Shown here: piece by piece, positions 23,775-31,666 of the stretch | Layout of the letters: each line of letters starts with the position of its first letter | Position numbering within the stretch: the first letter of the stretch is position 1 | Origin: Bradyrhizobium diazoefficiens | GTDB lineage: Bacteria; Pseudomonadota; Alphaproteobacteria; Rhizobiales; Xanthobacteraceae | Direction: 5' to 3' | DNA: 64,000 bases | Assembly (NCBI RefSeq): GCF_018131015.1 | Contig: NZ_JAFCJJ010000014.1 | Span: forward strand, 1-64,000 | Notes under the pieces: model-generated | What the model saw: only the letters and a program-made list of their open reading frames with translations | Database searches by the model: none | What the model was told of the DNA's origin: nothing | Translations under genes and position numbers: made by a program

Positions 23775-24290
23775 ATGACGCGATCATCCGCACTCATCGT
23801 GTTCGGCGGCCTTCCGGGCACTGGCAAGACGACGATTGCGCGCGAGCTGACCGTTCGGCTCGCAGCCAATTATCTTCGTATCGATGCCATCGAGCAGACG
23901 TTGCGGGAAGCAGGGCTTGCGGTCGACGCCACCGGCTATGCCGTAGCCAACACTCTGGCTGCCGAAAATCTCAGGCTCGGGCGCATCGTCATCGCGGACT
24001 GCGTCAATCCGGTGCTTTCAAGCCGGGCAGGATGGCGACAGACCGCCTCGCAGAACTCGGCAAGCCTGATCGAGATCGAAGTGGTGTGCAGCGACTTGTC
24101 GTTGCACCGGCAGCGCGTCGAAAACCGTTCGTCCGACATCGACGGCCTCAGGCTTCCAGCCTGGGAGGACGTCGTGAGCCGGGCTTATGAACCCTGGGAT
24201 CGAGAGCATCTCGTGCTCGATACCGCCCATGCTTCGCTCGATCATCTGCTGGAACGAGCTGAGGCCTATGTGCGCGGCCGGATCGCTTAG
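23775..24290 (+). CDS. Small P-loop kinase-like ATPase
   Basis: The 171-residue protein has a Walker A motif GLPGTGKTT at residues 12-20 and resembles the AAA_33/zeta-toxin-like or chloramphenicol-phosphotransferase-like group of small kinases (LIVFGGLPGTGKTTIARELT, VIADCVNPVLSSRAGWRQTA, LIEIEVVCSDLSLHRQRVEN). These phosphorylate small metabolites or nucleoside derivatives. The substrate is unknown. Closeness to the mutarotase-like gene suggests a sugar or similar molecule, but this is weak. No antitoxin gene is visible, which argues against a zeta toxin. Confidence 0.8.
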   Translation: MTRSSALIVFGGLPGTGKTTIARELTVRLAANYLRIDAIEQTLREAGLAVDATGYAVANTLAAENLRLGRIVIADCVNPVLSSRAGWRQTASQNSASLIEIEVVCSDLSLHRQRVENRSSDIDGLRLPAWEDVVSRAYEPWDREHLVLDTAHASLDHLLERAEAYVRGRIA

Positions 24291-24370
24291 CCTGAACGGT
24301 CTGGTCGGCCGAAGAGCCATGCAGCAGGATTTGAATGGCGCTCCCGCAGCCGGTTCTCTATCATTCCGCC

Positions 24371-24733
24371 ATGTCGAAATTCGTGTGTCTGACGGTTGCT
24401 GTCATCCTGTCGTTGCTGCCCGCTGTTGCGCCGGCTGCGTCAACTCAAAAGCGCCCCAAGCCGGTCTGGCATGGCTACGGCTTCCTGCCCGGCTATCGTC
24501 AGCCGCTCAGCAACAGCCAGCCGCTCTATGCCCAGAAGGATGCGTTGCGGCGCTACGCGCGCAGCAACCGGCGGCCCTGGTACATCGATCCCGTGCCCTA
24601 TTATTACGGTTTCTACGACGGCGAGTGGCACTATTTCGGCCGGCCCGGCTTCGGCGGCGGCCGCTACAATGGCGGCACCTTCGGCCCGTGCTGGACCCGC
24701 ACGCCGATCGGGCCGATCTGGAATTGCGGCTGA
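24371..24733 (+). CDS. Small exported Tyr/Gly-rich protein
   Basis: The 120-residue protein has a clear signal peptide (SKFVCLTVAVILSLLPAVAP, ending PAAS) and a mature part rich in Tyr, Gly, Pro and Arg, with VPYYYGFYDGEWHYFGRPGF and an end reading TRTPIGPIWNCG with the only two cysteines of the mature chain. It looks like a small periplasmic or surface protein common in Bradyrhizobiaceae. I do not recognise a named family. The ATG at 24371 starts directly at the signal peptide; upstream codons are not protein-like. Confidence 0.7.
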   Translation: MSKFVCLTVAVILSLLPAVAPAASTQKRPKPVWHGYGFLPGYRQPLSNSQPLYAQKDALRRYARSNRRPWYIDPVPYYYGFYDGEWHYFGRPGFGGGRYNGGTFGPCWTRTPIGPIWNCG

Positions 24734-24777
24734 CCGGCGAGGGCGCAGCTTCTAGGTGAAGCTGTGGACCACATCGC

Positions 24778-24945
24778 TCTCGTGCCCCGGACGCGGCGCA
24801 GCGTCTCCCTTGCGATGCGAAGCATCGTCCAGTTCGACGCTGCGCTGCTGATCCGGGGCCTCATGTTGCACAGGAGAACGTGGCTTTGGGTCCCGGCTCT
24901 GCGCCGCAACGCTCGCGCGCTGCGGCTTGTCCGGGACACGAGAAG
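24778..24945. repeat. Palindromic GTGCCCCGGACGC-type intergenic repeat
   Basis: The block starts GTGCCCCGGACGCGGCGCAG, contains several nested inverted segments (GATGCGAAGCATC; CGCTGCGCTGCTGATCCGGGG) and ends at TCCGGGACACG. The same family in inverted orientation is at 58128-58268 (ACGCTGCGTCCGGGGCACC). It fits the dispersed BIME-like repeats of Bradyrhizobium genomes. Confidence 0.75.
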
Positions 24946-24953
24946 CGCCCCCC

Positions 24954-26240
24954 TTACGAGAAGAACGCGATCTTCTCGGCCTGGGTCATGCGGCGGATCG
25001 GCGCGAGGGCGTCGTTGGCGGCGACGCGCGGCTTCTGCACGATGCCGCTGGCCAGGATGGTCGCGCCGAGCGAGGCTTCGGCCAGCGACGGGCCGACCGG
25101 AAGCCGTGCAGCCGGCGCCGTCTCGGGGGCGCGGTTCTCCACCGCCTGGGCGGCCGCGGCTGCGATGGCGTCAGTGAGGCCTGCGATCGGATCCGTCCCG
25201 ATCGGTGCGCGCGGCGTCTCGGCGCGCGGCGCCAGGCGCGGTGTCACGGCCGGCGCGGCCGCGACGGGCGCCGATTTCTCGGCCACCGGCGCGCCGGTCT
25301 GCGCGGCAACCAGCTCATCGAGGCCTGCGGTCATTTCGACCGGCTCGAGGATCTCGTCGAAATCCGGATCGGGCGCGGCCATCTCCAGCGCGATGGCGTC
25401 GAGCACGGCTTCGTCCTCGGCCTCCGCGGCAGCCGCCTCGAGCGCGAATTCCTCAGAACTCTCCGCGACGGCAGGCTCGGCGAAGCCGTCGTCGGCCCCG
25501 GCGTAGCTCGCTTCCGCCGCGAGGTCGCTCCCGGCGATCTCCGGCTCGATGGCTTCAGCGCCACCGGGCGCGACGGCTGGCTCCGTAAAAACCACCGGCG
25601 CTTCGCTCGCCGTTGCGACAGGTGCGGCCTCTGGAACCTGTGCCACCGGCGACGGCGCATCCTGTGCCGGCTGCGGACGAGCCTCCGTCTTCGGCGCAGC
25701 CGCGCCGGTCTCGGTCTGCTCGATCCGGTCCTTGAGCAGATCGAACGCGGCCGTGAGCTCGGCGCGGGGGTCGATGGTCGAAACCTGTCCGCAGGCGCTC
25801 TCGATGGCTGCGAGCTGCGAATCGATCAGGTCGCAGATGCGCCCGTCGGCGCCGATCTCGCGCCAGCGCCAGGAGATCTCCTTGATGATGCGCACGCCGC
25901 GCTGGATCGGCGCAATGCCCTCTTCGATCGCGCCGGGATCGAAGGCCGCGATCGCGACCGTCTCGGCCTCCCGGATCGCGCGGCGGATCTCCACCAGCGC
26001 CTCGGGCAGGCGGTCCTCGACGACCGGTTGGCGCTGCGCCGCAAGGGTTTCCTCGATTTTCGCGACCGCATCGAGCACCATGCGCGTGTCGGCGTTGCGG
26101 TTGCGCTTGGCGAATTCGCCAAGGAACCAGCGGCCGCGCGCGGTCTCCATGAAAGCTTCGCTGATCGCGTCGTAGTCCTGCTCGTTCGGCTCCGCCGCGC
26201 GGGCAGACATGGGCGAGAGGGCGAATGCTTCGTTGGCCAT
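24954..26240 (-). CDS. Ala/Glu/Pro-rich hypothetical protein
   Basis: The 428-residue protein has a structured helical N-terminal part (about 1-190: DAISEAFMETARGRWFLGEF, MVLDAVAKIEETLAAQRQPV, GVRIIKEISWRWREIGADGR), then about 190 residues of acidic, Ala/Pro/Glu-rich disordered sequence, and a short conserved-looking C-terminal tail with ANDALAPIRRMTQAEKIAFF. This head-linker-tail plan suggests an adaptor; the head resembles helical chemotaxis phosphatase-like proteins only loosely. I do not recognise the family. The ATG at 26240 directly opens the helical head. It is divergent from the MFS gene. Confidence 0.75.
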   Translation of the reverse strand: MANEAFALSPMSARAAEPNEQDYDAISEAFMETARGRWFLGEFAKRNRNADTRMVLDAVAKIEETLAAQRQPVVEDRLPEALVEIRRAIREAETVAIAAFDPGAIEEGIAPIQRGVRIIKEISWRWREIGADGRICDLIDSQLAAIESACGQVSTIDPRAELTAAFDLLKDRIEQTETGAAAPKTEARPQPAQDAPSPVAQVPEAAPVATASEAPVVFTEPAVAPGGAEAIEPEIAGSDLAAEASYAGADDGFAEPAVAESSEEFALEAAAAEAEDEAVLDAIALEMAAPDPDFDEILEPVEMTAGLDELVAAQTGAPVAEKSAPVAAAPAVTPRLAPRAETPRAPIGTDPIAGLTDAIAAAAAQAVENRAPETAPAARLPVGPSLAEASLGATILASGIVQKPRVAANDALAPIRRMTQAEKIAFFS

Positions 26241-26312
26241 GGCTATCTCGTCGCGCAAATCGCGCGTTAGAGTAACGATCACCACGATATCGACCGAATC
26301 GCAATTGGTTTG

Positions 26313-27509
26313 ATGGCACCCGAATCACAATTCCCCACAGCTACGAGCGAGAAACGGCGATTCGTCGTGCACCTGGCGCTGTTCTACAGCACCTCGTTCG
26401 CCGTCTTCGGTACCCACCTGCCGTTCTTCACGGTGTGGCTGAAGGCCGTCGGCATCGAGCCGGGCTGGATCGGGGTCATCTGCGCGGTCCCCGCCGTCAC
26501 GCGCTTCACGACGCTGCCCTTCGTGACCAGCCTCGCCGAACGCCGTTCCGCGGTGCGCGGCGCGATGATCCTGACGGCGTCAGCCGCCGCGCTCTGCTTT
26601 GCGCTTGTCGGTACCCAGCAACAGCCCGTCCCGGTGCTGCTGCTCTACATCGCGACCTGTTGCTGCTGGACTCCGTTGCTGCCGCTCACCGACGCCTATG
26701 CCTTGCGCGGCGTCAGCAGCTACAAATTCGACTACGGGCCAGTGCGGCTCTGGGGATCGGTCGCGTTCATCCTCGGTGCGCTCGCCTGCGGGCTCCTGAT
26801 CGAAACGATCGAAGCGCGGCATCTGATCTGGATCATCGTCGCGGTGGCAACGCTCTCGGCCCTGGCCGGGCTTTCACTCCGGCCGCTGCAGGATGCGCCA
26901 AAAACCACCAGGGCGGCGCAGGACGGCAAGCGCCTGCTGCGCGACGCCGGCTTCCTTGCCATCATCCTTTCGTCGGCGCTGATCCAGTCCAGCCACGTCG
27001 CCTACTACACCTTTGCCTCGATCAACTGGCAAAGCCATGGTCTCGGCGGCTTGACGATCGCGGGGCTGTGGACGCTCGGCGTGCTCGCCGAGATCGTCGT
27101 GTTCGCGGTGTCGCCGCGCTTTTCGCTGCATCCCGCGCTGCTCGTGGTGATCGGAGGCTTGAGCGCCGTGGTGCGCTGGTCGATCACTGCGCAGGAGCCG
27201 CCGCTCGCCGTGCTCGCGATCGCCCAGCTCGGACATGGCCTGAGCTTCGGCCTGACCCAGATCGGCGTGATGAGCCTCATGGTGCATCACGTGCCGCCGC
27301 ATCAGATGGCGCGCGGGCAGGGCTACTACGCGGCGACCGGCGGGCTGCTCAGTTCGGTCACATCGGTCGTCTCGGGCGCGATCTACGCGCGCTATGGCGA
27401 CCACCTGTATTTCGTCATGGCGGCGATGGCCGCCGCCGGGGCGCTGCTGATCTGGTCGGCGCGGCACCGGCTCAGGGATCATCCCCAGAGCGAAGACTCC
27501 GGCGGATAG
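26313..27509 (+). CDS. MFS transporter (3-phenylpropionate/nucleoside-proton symporter-like)
   Basis: The 398-residue, 12-TM protein starts FVVHLALFYSTSFAVFGTHL and contains the MFS_1-like marks FFTVWLKAVGIEPGWIGVI and YGPVRLWGSVAFILGALACG, as in HcaT of E. coli. The YGPVRLWGS segment is typical of this subgroup. It probably imports a small organic acid by proton symport. Its C-terminus overlaps the end of the convergent dipeptide epimerase gene by 31 bases. The ATG at 26313 follows a TTG that is less likely to be used. Confidence 0.85.
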   Translation: MAPESQFPTATSEKRRFVVHLALFYSTSFAVFGTHLPFFTVWLKAVGIEPGWIGVICAVPAVTRFTTLPFVTSLAERRSAVRGAMILTASAAALCFALVGTQQQPVPVLLLYIATCCCWTPLLPLTDAYALRGVSSYKFDYGPVRLWGSVAFILGALACGLLIETIEARHLIWIIVAVATLSALAGLSLRPLQDAPKTTRAAQDGKRLLRDAGFLAIILSSALIQSSHVAYYTFASINWQSHGLGGLTIAGLWTLGVLAEIVVFAVSPRFSLHPALLVVIGGLSAVVRWSITAQEPPLAVLAIAQLGHGLSFGLTQIGVMSLMVHHVPPHQMARGQGYYAATGGLLSSVTSVVSGAIYARYGDHLYFVMAAMAAAGALLIWSARHRLRDHPQSEDSGG

Positions 27510-28474
27510 ACCAGGCTGCCGTCGTAGCGCAGCGCGTGATCGCGGTCGCGCGCCAGCAGCAGGGGGCCGTCGAGGTCGACGAAGCGCGCCTGCGGCGTCA
27601 CCAGCATCGCCGGGGCCATCGACAGCGAGGTCGCGACCATGCAGCCAATCATGATCTCGAAGCCGAGTGCCTGCGCTGCATCGGCCATGGCGAGCGCCTC
27701 GGTGAGGCCGCCGGTCTTGTCGAGCTTGATGTTCACGGCGTCATAGCGGTCTCGCAAGGGGGCGAGCGATGAGCGGTCATGCACGCTCTCGTCGGCGCAG
27801 ACCGCGAGCGGCCGCCTGATCCGCGCCAGCGCCTCGTCGCGACCGGCCGGCAGCGGCTGCTCGACCAGGGTGACGCCGACGGCGGCGCAGGCGGCGAGGT
27901 TGTGCGCCAGGTTTTCTTCGGTCCAGGATTCGTTGGCATCGACGATCAGCTCGGATTCGGGGGCGGCCTTGCGCACCGCCGCGATCCGCTCGGGATCGCC
28001 GTCGCCGCCCAGCTTGATCTTGAGCAGTGGCCGGTGCGCCGCCCTGGCGGTCGCCGCCGCCATGGCCTCCGCGGTCCCCAGCGAGATGGTGTAGGCCGTG
28101 GTGCGCTCCCCCGGCACCGGACGGTCGAGCAGGGTCCAGGCCCGCACGCCCGCCGCCCTGGCCTCGAGGTCGATCAGGGCGCAGTCCAGCGCGTTGCGGG
28201 CTGCTCCCGGCGGCATGGCGGCCTGCAGGGCCCGCCGGGTGAGGCCGCCAGCCACGGAACCCTCCATGGCCTCGATGGCGGCCAGGGTCGCCTCGGGGGT
28301 CTCGCCATAGCGGGGATAGGGCACGCATTCGCCGCGGCCGGTCAGGCCGTCCCGGCTCACTTCGGCCACCACCGTGACCGCCTCGGTCTTGGCGCCCCGG
28401 CTGATGGTGAAGCTGCCGGCGATGGGAAAGCGCTCGATTCGCGCCAGAAGGGCTGGAACTTTGCTGGAAGTCAT
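27479..28474 (-). CDS. L-Ala-D/L-Glu (dipeptide) epimerase
   Basis: The 331-residue enzyme is an enolase-superfamily member of the muconate-lactonising subgroup. It has the KxK pair in LLKIKLGG (K152/K154), metal ligands D179 (VDANESW), E205 (VEQPLP) and D228 (CADES), and the opposite-face lysine in NIKLDKTGG (K250 or K253). These match YcjG, which epimerises L-Ala-D-Glu from recycled murein. The C-terminus is full length. The ATG at 28474 is the family start; the frame upstream is not conserved in style. It lies tail to tail with the MFS gene, with overlap. Confidence 0.88.
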   Translation of the reverse strand: MTSSKVPALLARIERFPIAGSFTISRGAKTEAVTVVAEVSRDGLTGRGECVPYPRYGETPEATLAAIEAMEGSVAGGLTRRALQAAMPPGAARNALDCALIDLEARAAGVRAWTLLDRPVPGERTTAYTISLGTAEAMAAATARAAHRPLLKIKLGGDGDPERIAAVRKAAPESELIVDANESWTEENLAHNLAACAAVGVTLVEQPLPAGRDEALARIRRPLAVCADESVHDRSSLAPLRDRYDAVNIKLDKTGGLTEALAMADAAQALGFEIMIGCMVATSLSMAPAMLVTPQARFVDLDGPLLLARDRDHALRYDGSLVYPPESSLWG

Positions 28475-28608
28475 TTTGAACTCTGGCGAAATCTGAACCT
28501 GCTGGTTACCTCTAGCAACTAACATTAACCAGTTGGGGATACCTTTTCCGGGTAAGGGCGCGTGCACAACTACCTGATTTCCTCCGCCCCGGGACGGGAG
28601 CGGACATT

Positions 28609-29742
28609 TTGAGCGGCGATCCCAAGCTGGAACGGATTGCCAAGGGCAACGCGCTGGCCCTGTGCGCCACCGGAACCTGGACCGCGAGCTTCGCGCCGGT
28701 CCTGGAGCGGATGGTGGCGGATGCCGAGAAGCTCGCCGGCGGCTCGCAAAGCATCTTCATCGACGTCTCCGAGGTAGCCAAGCTCGACACTTTCGGGGCC
28801 TGGCTGATCGAGCGGCTGCGCCGCAGCCTGACGCAAGGGCCGGTCGAGGCGCAGATCGCCGGCCTGTCCGCCAATTATTCCAGCCTCGTCGACGAGGTGC
28901 GGCGGGTCAGGGCGGCGCCGGTCATCGACGGCGGCGCAATCACCATCTCCGGCATGCTGGAGCAGATCGGCCGTGCGGTCGCCGGCGTCGGCGGCACGCT
29001 GGCGGGCCTGATCGACATGCTCGGCGCTGTGCTCGCATCAGCCGCGCGCGTGCTGATCCACCCGCGCTCGTTCCGCCTGACCTCGACCGTGCATCACATG
29101 GAGCAGGTCTGCTGGCGCGCGGTGCCGATCATCGTGCTGATCACCTTCCTGATCGGCTGCATCATCGCGCAACAGGGCATCTTCCATTTCCGCAGGTTCG
29201 GCGCCGACATCTTCGTCGTCGACATGCTCGGCGTACTGGTGCTGCGCGAGATCGGCGTGCTGCTGGTCGCGATCATGGTCGCGGGCCGCTCGGGCAGCGC
29301 CTACACCGCCGAGCTCGGCTCGATGAAGATGCGCGAGGAGATCGACGCGCTGCGCACCATGGGTTTCGACCCGATCGAGGTCCTGGTGCTGCCGCGCATG
29401 CTGGCGCTGGTGCTGGCGCTGCCGATCCTCGCCTTCCTCGGCGCGATGGCTGCGCTCTATGGCGGCGGCTTGGTCGCCTGGCTCTATGGCGGCGTCGATC
29501 CCGAGGCGTTCCTGCTGCGCCTGCGCGACGCCATCTCGATCGACCATTTCATCGTCGGCATCGTCAAGGCGCCGGTGATGGCGGCCGTGATCGGCATCGT
29601 CGCCTGCGTCGAGGGGCTCGCTGTGCAGGGCAGCGCGGAATCGCTCGGCCAGCACACGACGTCGTCGGTGGTGAAGGGCATCTTCTTCGTCATCGTCATG
29701 GACGGCGTGTTCGCCATCTTCTTCGCATCGATCGGAATGTGA
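28609..29742 (+). CDS. mlaE: MlaE-type ABC permease with N-terminal STAS domain
   Basis: The 377-residue protein fuses a STAS domain (about residues 15-105, with SIFIDVSEVAKLDTFGAWLI) to an MlaE permease with about five TM segments and the motifs EIGVLLVAIMVAGRSGSAYT and ELGSMKMREEIDALRTMGFD. In E. coli the STAS protein is the separate MlaB, so here MlaB and MlaE are one chain. It serves retrograde phospholipid or other lipid transport across the envelope. Only TTG opens the conserved N-terminus, with CGGGAG at good distance. It is followed two bases later by the ATPase gene. Confidence 0.92.
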   Translation: MSGDPKLERIAKGNALALCATGTWTASFAPVLERMVADAEKLAGGSQSIFIDVSEVAKLDTFGAWLIERLRRSLTQGPVEAQIAGLSANYSSLVDEVRRVRAAPVIDGGAITISGMLEQIGRAVAGVGGTLAGLIDMLGAVLASAARVLIHPRSFRLTSTVHHMEQVCWRAVPIIVLITFLIGCIIAQQGIFHFRRFGADIFVVDMLGVLVLREIGVLLVAIMVAGRSGSAYTAELGSMKMREEIDALRTMGFDPIEVLVLPRMLALVLALPILAFLGAMAALYGGGLVAWLYGGVDPEAFLLRLRDAISIDHFIVGIVKAPVMAAVIGIVACVEGLAVQGSAESLGQHTTSSVVKGIFFVIVMDGVFAIFFASIGM

Positions 29743-29744
29743 CG

Positions 29745-30527
29745 ATGGCAAGAGAAGTTCAAAGCGAAATTCAAGATCCCATCATCCGCGTCCGCGACAT
29801 CACCGTGCAGTTCGGCGCGACGCGCGTGCTCGACGGGCTCAACCTCGACGTCAAGCGCGGCGAGATCCTCGGCTTCGTCGGCCCCTCCGGCGCGGGCAAG
29901 TCGGTGCTGACGCGCACCATCATCGGCCTCGTGCCGAAGGTCGCCGGCTCCATCGAGGTGTTCGGCGTCGACCTCGATGCCTCCAACAGCGCCGAGCGCC
30001 GCGGTGTCGAGCGGCGCTGGGGCGTGCTGTTTCAGCAGGGCGCGCTGTTCTCCTCGCTCACGGTCCGGCAGAACATCCAGTTCCCGATGCGCGAATATCT
30101 TCGCGTCTCGCAGCGGCTGATGGATGAGATCACCCTCGCCAAGCTCACCATGGTCGGCCTGAAGCCCGAGGTCGCCGAGCGCTTTCCGTCGGAACTGTCC
30201 GGCGGCATGATCAAGCGCGTCGCGCTCGCCCGCGCGCTGTCGCTCGATCCCGACCTCGTGTTCCTCGACGAGCCGACCTCGGGCCTCGATCCGATCGGCG
30301 CCGGCGACTTCGACGAGCTGGTCAGGACGCTGCAGCGTACTTTGGGGCTGACCGTTTTCATGGTAACCCACGACCTCGACAGCCTTTACACAGCATGTGA
30401 CCGCATCGCCGTTTTAGGGAATGGCAAGATCATTGCGGCAGGGTCGATCGCCGACATGCAGGCCTCGCAGCATCCCTGGCTGAGGCAGTATTTCCATGGC
30501 AAGCGCGCCCGCGCGGTCATGGGTTGA
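29745..30527 (+). CDS. mlaF: MlaF-type ABC transporter ATPase
   Basis: The 260-residue ATPase has Walker A GPSGAGKS, signature ELSGGMIKR, Walker B DLVFLDEPTSGLDPIGAGDF and the H-loop MVTHD. SGLDPIGAGDFD is typical of MlaF. It begins two bases after the permease stop, so translation is coupled, and is followed by the MlaD gene after 19 bases. It powers the lipid-transport complex at the inner membrane. The 3' end KRARAVMG is short, without the long C-terminal extension some MlaF proteins have. Confidence 0.94.
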   Translation: MAREVQSEIQDPIIRVRDITVQFGATRVLDGLNLDVKRGEILGFVGPSGAGKSVLTRTIIGLVPKVAGSIEVFGVDLDASNSAERRGVERRWGVLFQQGALFSSLTVRQNIQFPMREYLRVSQRLMDEITLAKLTMVGLKPEVAERFPSELSGGMIKRVALARALSLDPDLVFLDEPTSGLDPIGAGDFDELVRTLQRTLGLTVFMVTHDLDSLYTACDRIAVLGNGKIIAAGSIADMQASQHPWLRQYFHGKRARAVMG

Positions 30528-30546
30528 GTAGCCGGAGTAGCACCTG

Positions 30547-31416
30547 ATGGAAACGCGGGCGAATTACGTACTGATCGGATCGTTCACGCTGGCGGTGATC
30601 GCCGCGGCGATCGGCTTCGTGCTGTGGTTCCAGTCGCTGCACACCACCAAGCAGCGCAGTCCGCTGCGCGTCGTGTTCGAGGGCCCCGCGGCGGGCCTGC
30701 GCAACGGCGGCAGCGTCAATTTCAACGGTATCAGGGTAGGTGAGGTGGTCTCGGTGAAGCTGGACAACCCGCGGCGGGTTGTCGCACTCGCCATGATCGA
30801 GAACAACGCCCCGATCCGCAAGGACACCCTGGTCGGCCTCGAATTCCAGGGCCTGACCGGCGTCGCCGCGATCTCGCTCAAGGGTGGTGACGAGGCCGCG
30901 CCCCCGCCGCCACTCGACCAGGACGGCATCCCGACGCTGACGGCCGACCCGAACAAGCTGCAAGACGTCACCGAGGCGATCCGCGGCACGCTGCAGAACA
31001 TCAACAAGATCGTCGCCGACAATCAGGAATCGGTGAAGAACTCGCTGAAGAACCTCGAGACCTTCACCAACTCGCTCGCCCGCAACTCCGAGAAGATCGA
31101 CGGCGTGATGGCCAAGGTCGACGGCGTCATGCTGAAGGCGGACAACCTCATGCTCGGCCTCAACACGCTGGCCGGCGGCAAGGACGGCGGTGAATTGTTC
31201 CAGGCGGTGAAGTCGATCCGCGAACTGGCCGACGATTTCGACAAGCGCTCGGGCGCTCTGATGACGGACGGCCGCCGCACGCTCGGCGACATCAGCCGCG
31301 CCGTGAACAACTTTGACCGCAACCCGACCCGCGTGCTGTTCGGCGCCAGCAACAGCGCCCAGCCCGCCCCGCCGCCCGAGCCGCCGAAGCCGCCGGCGGC
31401 GCCCAGGCGGCAGTAG
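30547..31416 (+). CDS. mlaD: MCE/MlaD substrate-binding protein
   Basis: The 289-residue protein has one N-terminal TM (YVLIGSFTLAVIAAAIGFVL), an MCE domain at about residues 38-115 (SPLRVVFEGPAAGLRNGGSV, FNGIRVGEVVSV, then GLEFQGLTGVAAISLKGG) and a long helical tail of Asn/Lys/Asp-rich heptads ending in a proline-rich PAPPPEPPKPPAAPRRQ. MCE rings in the periplasm bind lipid. No MlaC or MlaA gene is adjacent, so the outer partner must lie elsewhere. The proline tail may interact with other envelope parts. Confidence 0.92.
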   Translation: METRANYVLIGSFTLAVIAAAIGFVLWFQSLHTTKQRSPLRVVFEGPAAGLRNGGSVNFNGIRVGEVVSVKLDNPRRVVALAMIENNAPIRKDTLVGLEFQGLTGVAAISLKGGDEAAPPPPLDQDGIPTLTADPNKLQDVTEAIRGTLQNINKIVADNQESVKNSLKNLETFTNSLARNSEKIDGVMAKVDGVMLKADNLMLGLNTLAGGKDGGELFQAVKSIRELADDFDKRSGALMTDGRRTLGDISRAVNNFDRNPTRVLFGASNSAQPAPPPEPPKPPAAPRRQ

Positions 31417-31431
31417 CCGGTATCTCCCCGA

Positions 31432-31559
31432 CGTCGTCCTGGCGAAAGCCAGGACCCATACCGCGAGGTCCATCGATTGCGCTCGGCAGGCGTACCGAAT
31501 GATCAATCTTCGCCAAATTTCTTTTTGGGGTAATGGGTCCTGGCTTTCGCCAGGACGAC
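31432..31559. repeat. MITE-like element with 26-bp perfect inverted repeats
   Basis: The arm at 31433-31458 (GTCGTCCTGGCGAAAGCCAG onward to GACCCA) is the exact reverse complement of 31534-31559. Each arm also folds on itself (CCTGGC..GCCAGG). The 75-base middle has no coding appearance. This family is familiar from Bradyrhizobium intergenic regions. Confidence 0.85.
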
Positions 31560-31610
31560 ATTGGCGCTGTGGCCGATCGCATCGGTCCCAATGACTAGCT
31601 CAAAGCAAAA

Positions 31611-31636
31611 ACGGAGGCCGTGAGGCCTCCGTTTAT
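31611..31636. terminator. Bidirectional terminator
   Basis: A 9-bp stem ACGGAGGCC/GGCCTCCGT with a GTGA loop is flanked by AAAA and TTT. It serves the Mla operon and the convergent giant coiled-coil gene. Confidence 0.85.
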
Positions 31637-31666
31637 CATTCGCTACTCGCCATTCGCGAGCTTCGC

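Noticed and set aside
23775..24290. Zeta-toxin reading of the small P-loop protein
   Set aside because: No epsilon-like antitoxin is adjacent and the gene follows a sugar mutarotase-like gene, so a small-molecule kinase is more likely.
28662..29744. N-terminal extension of the MlaF frame through mlaE
   Set aside because: The frame is open upstream by chance; the ABC ATPase domain begins right after the ATG at 29745.
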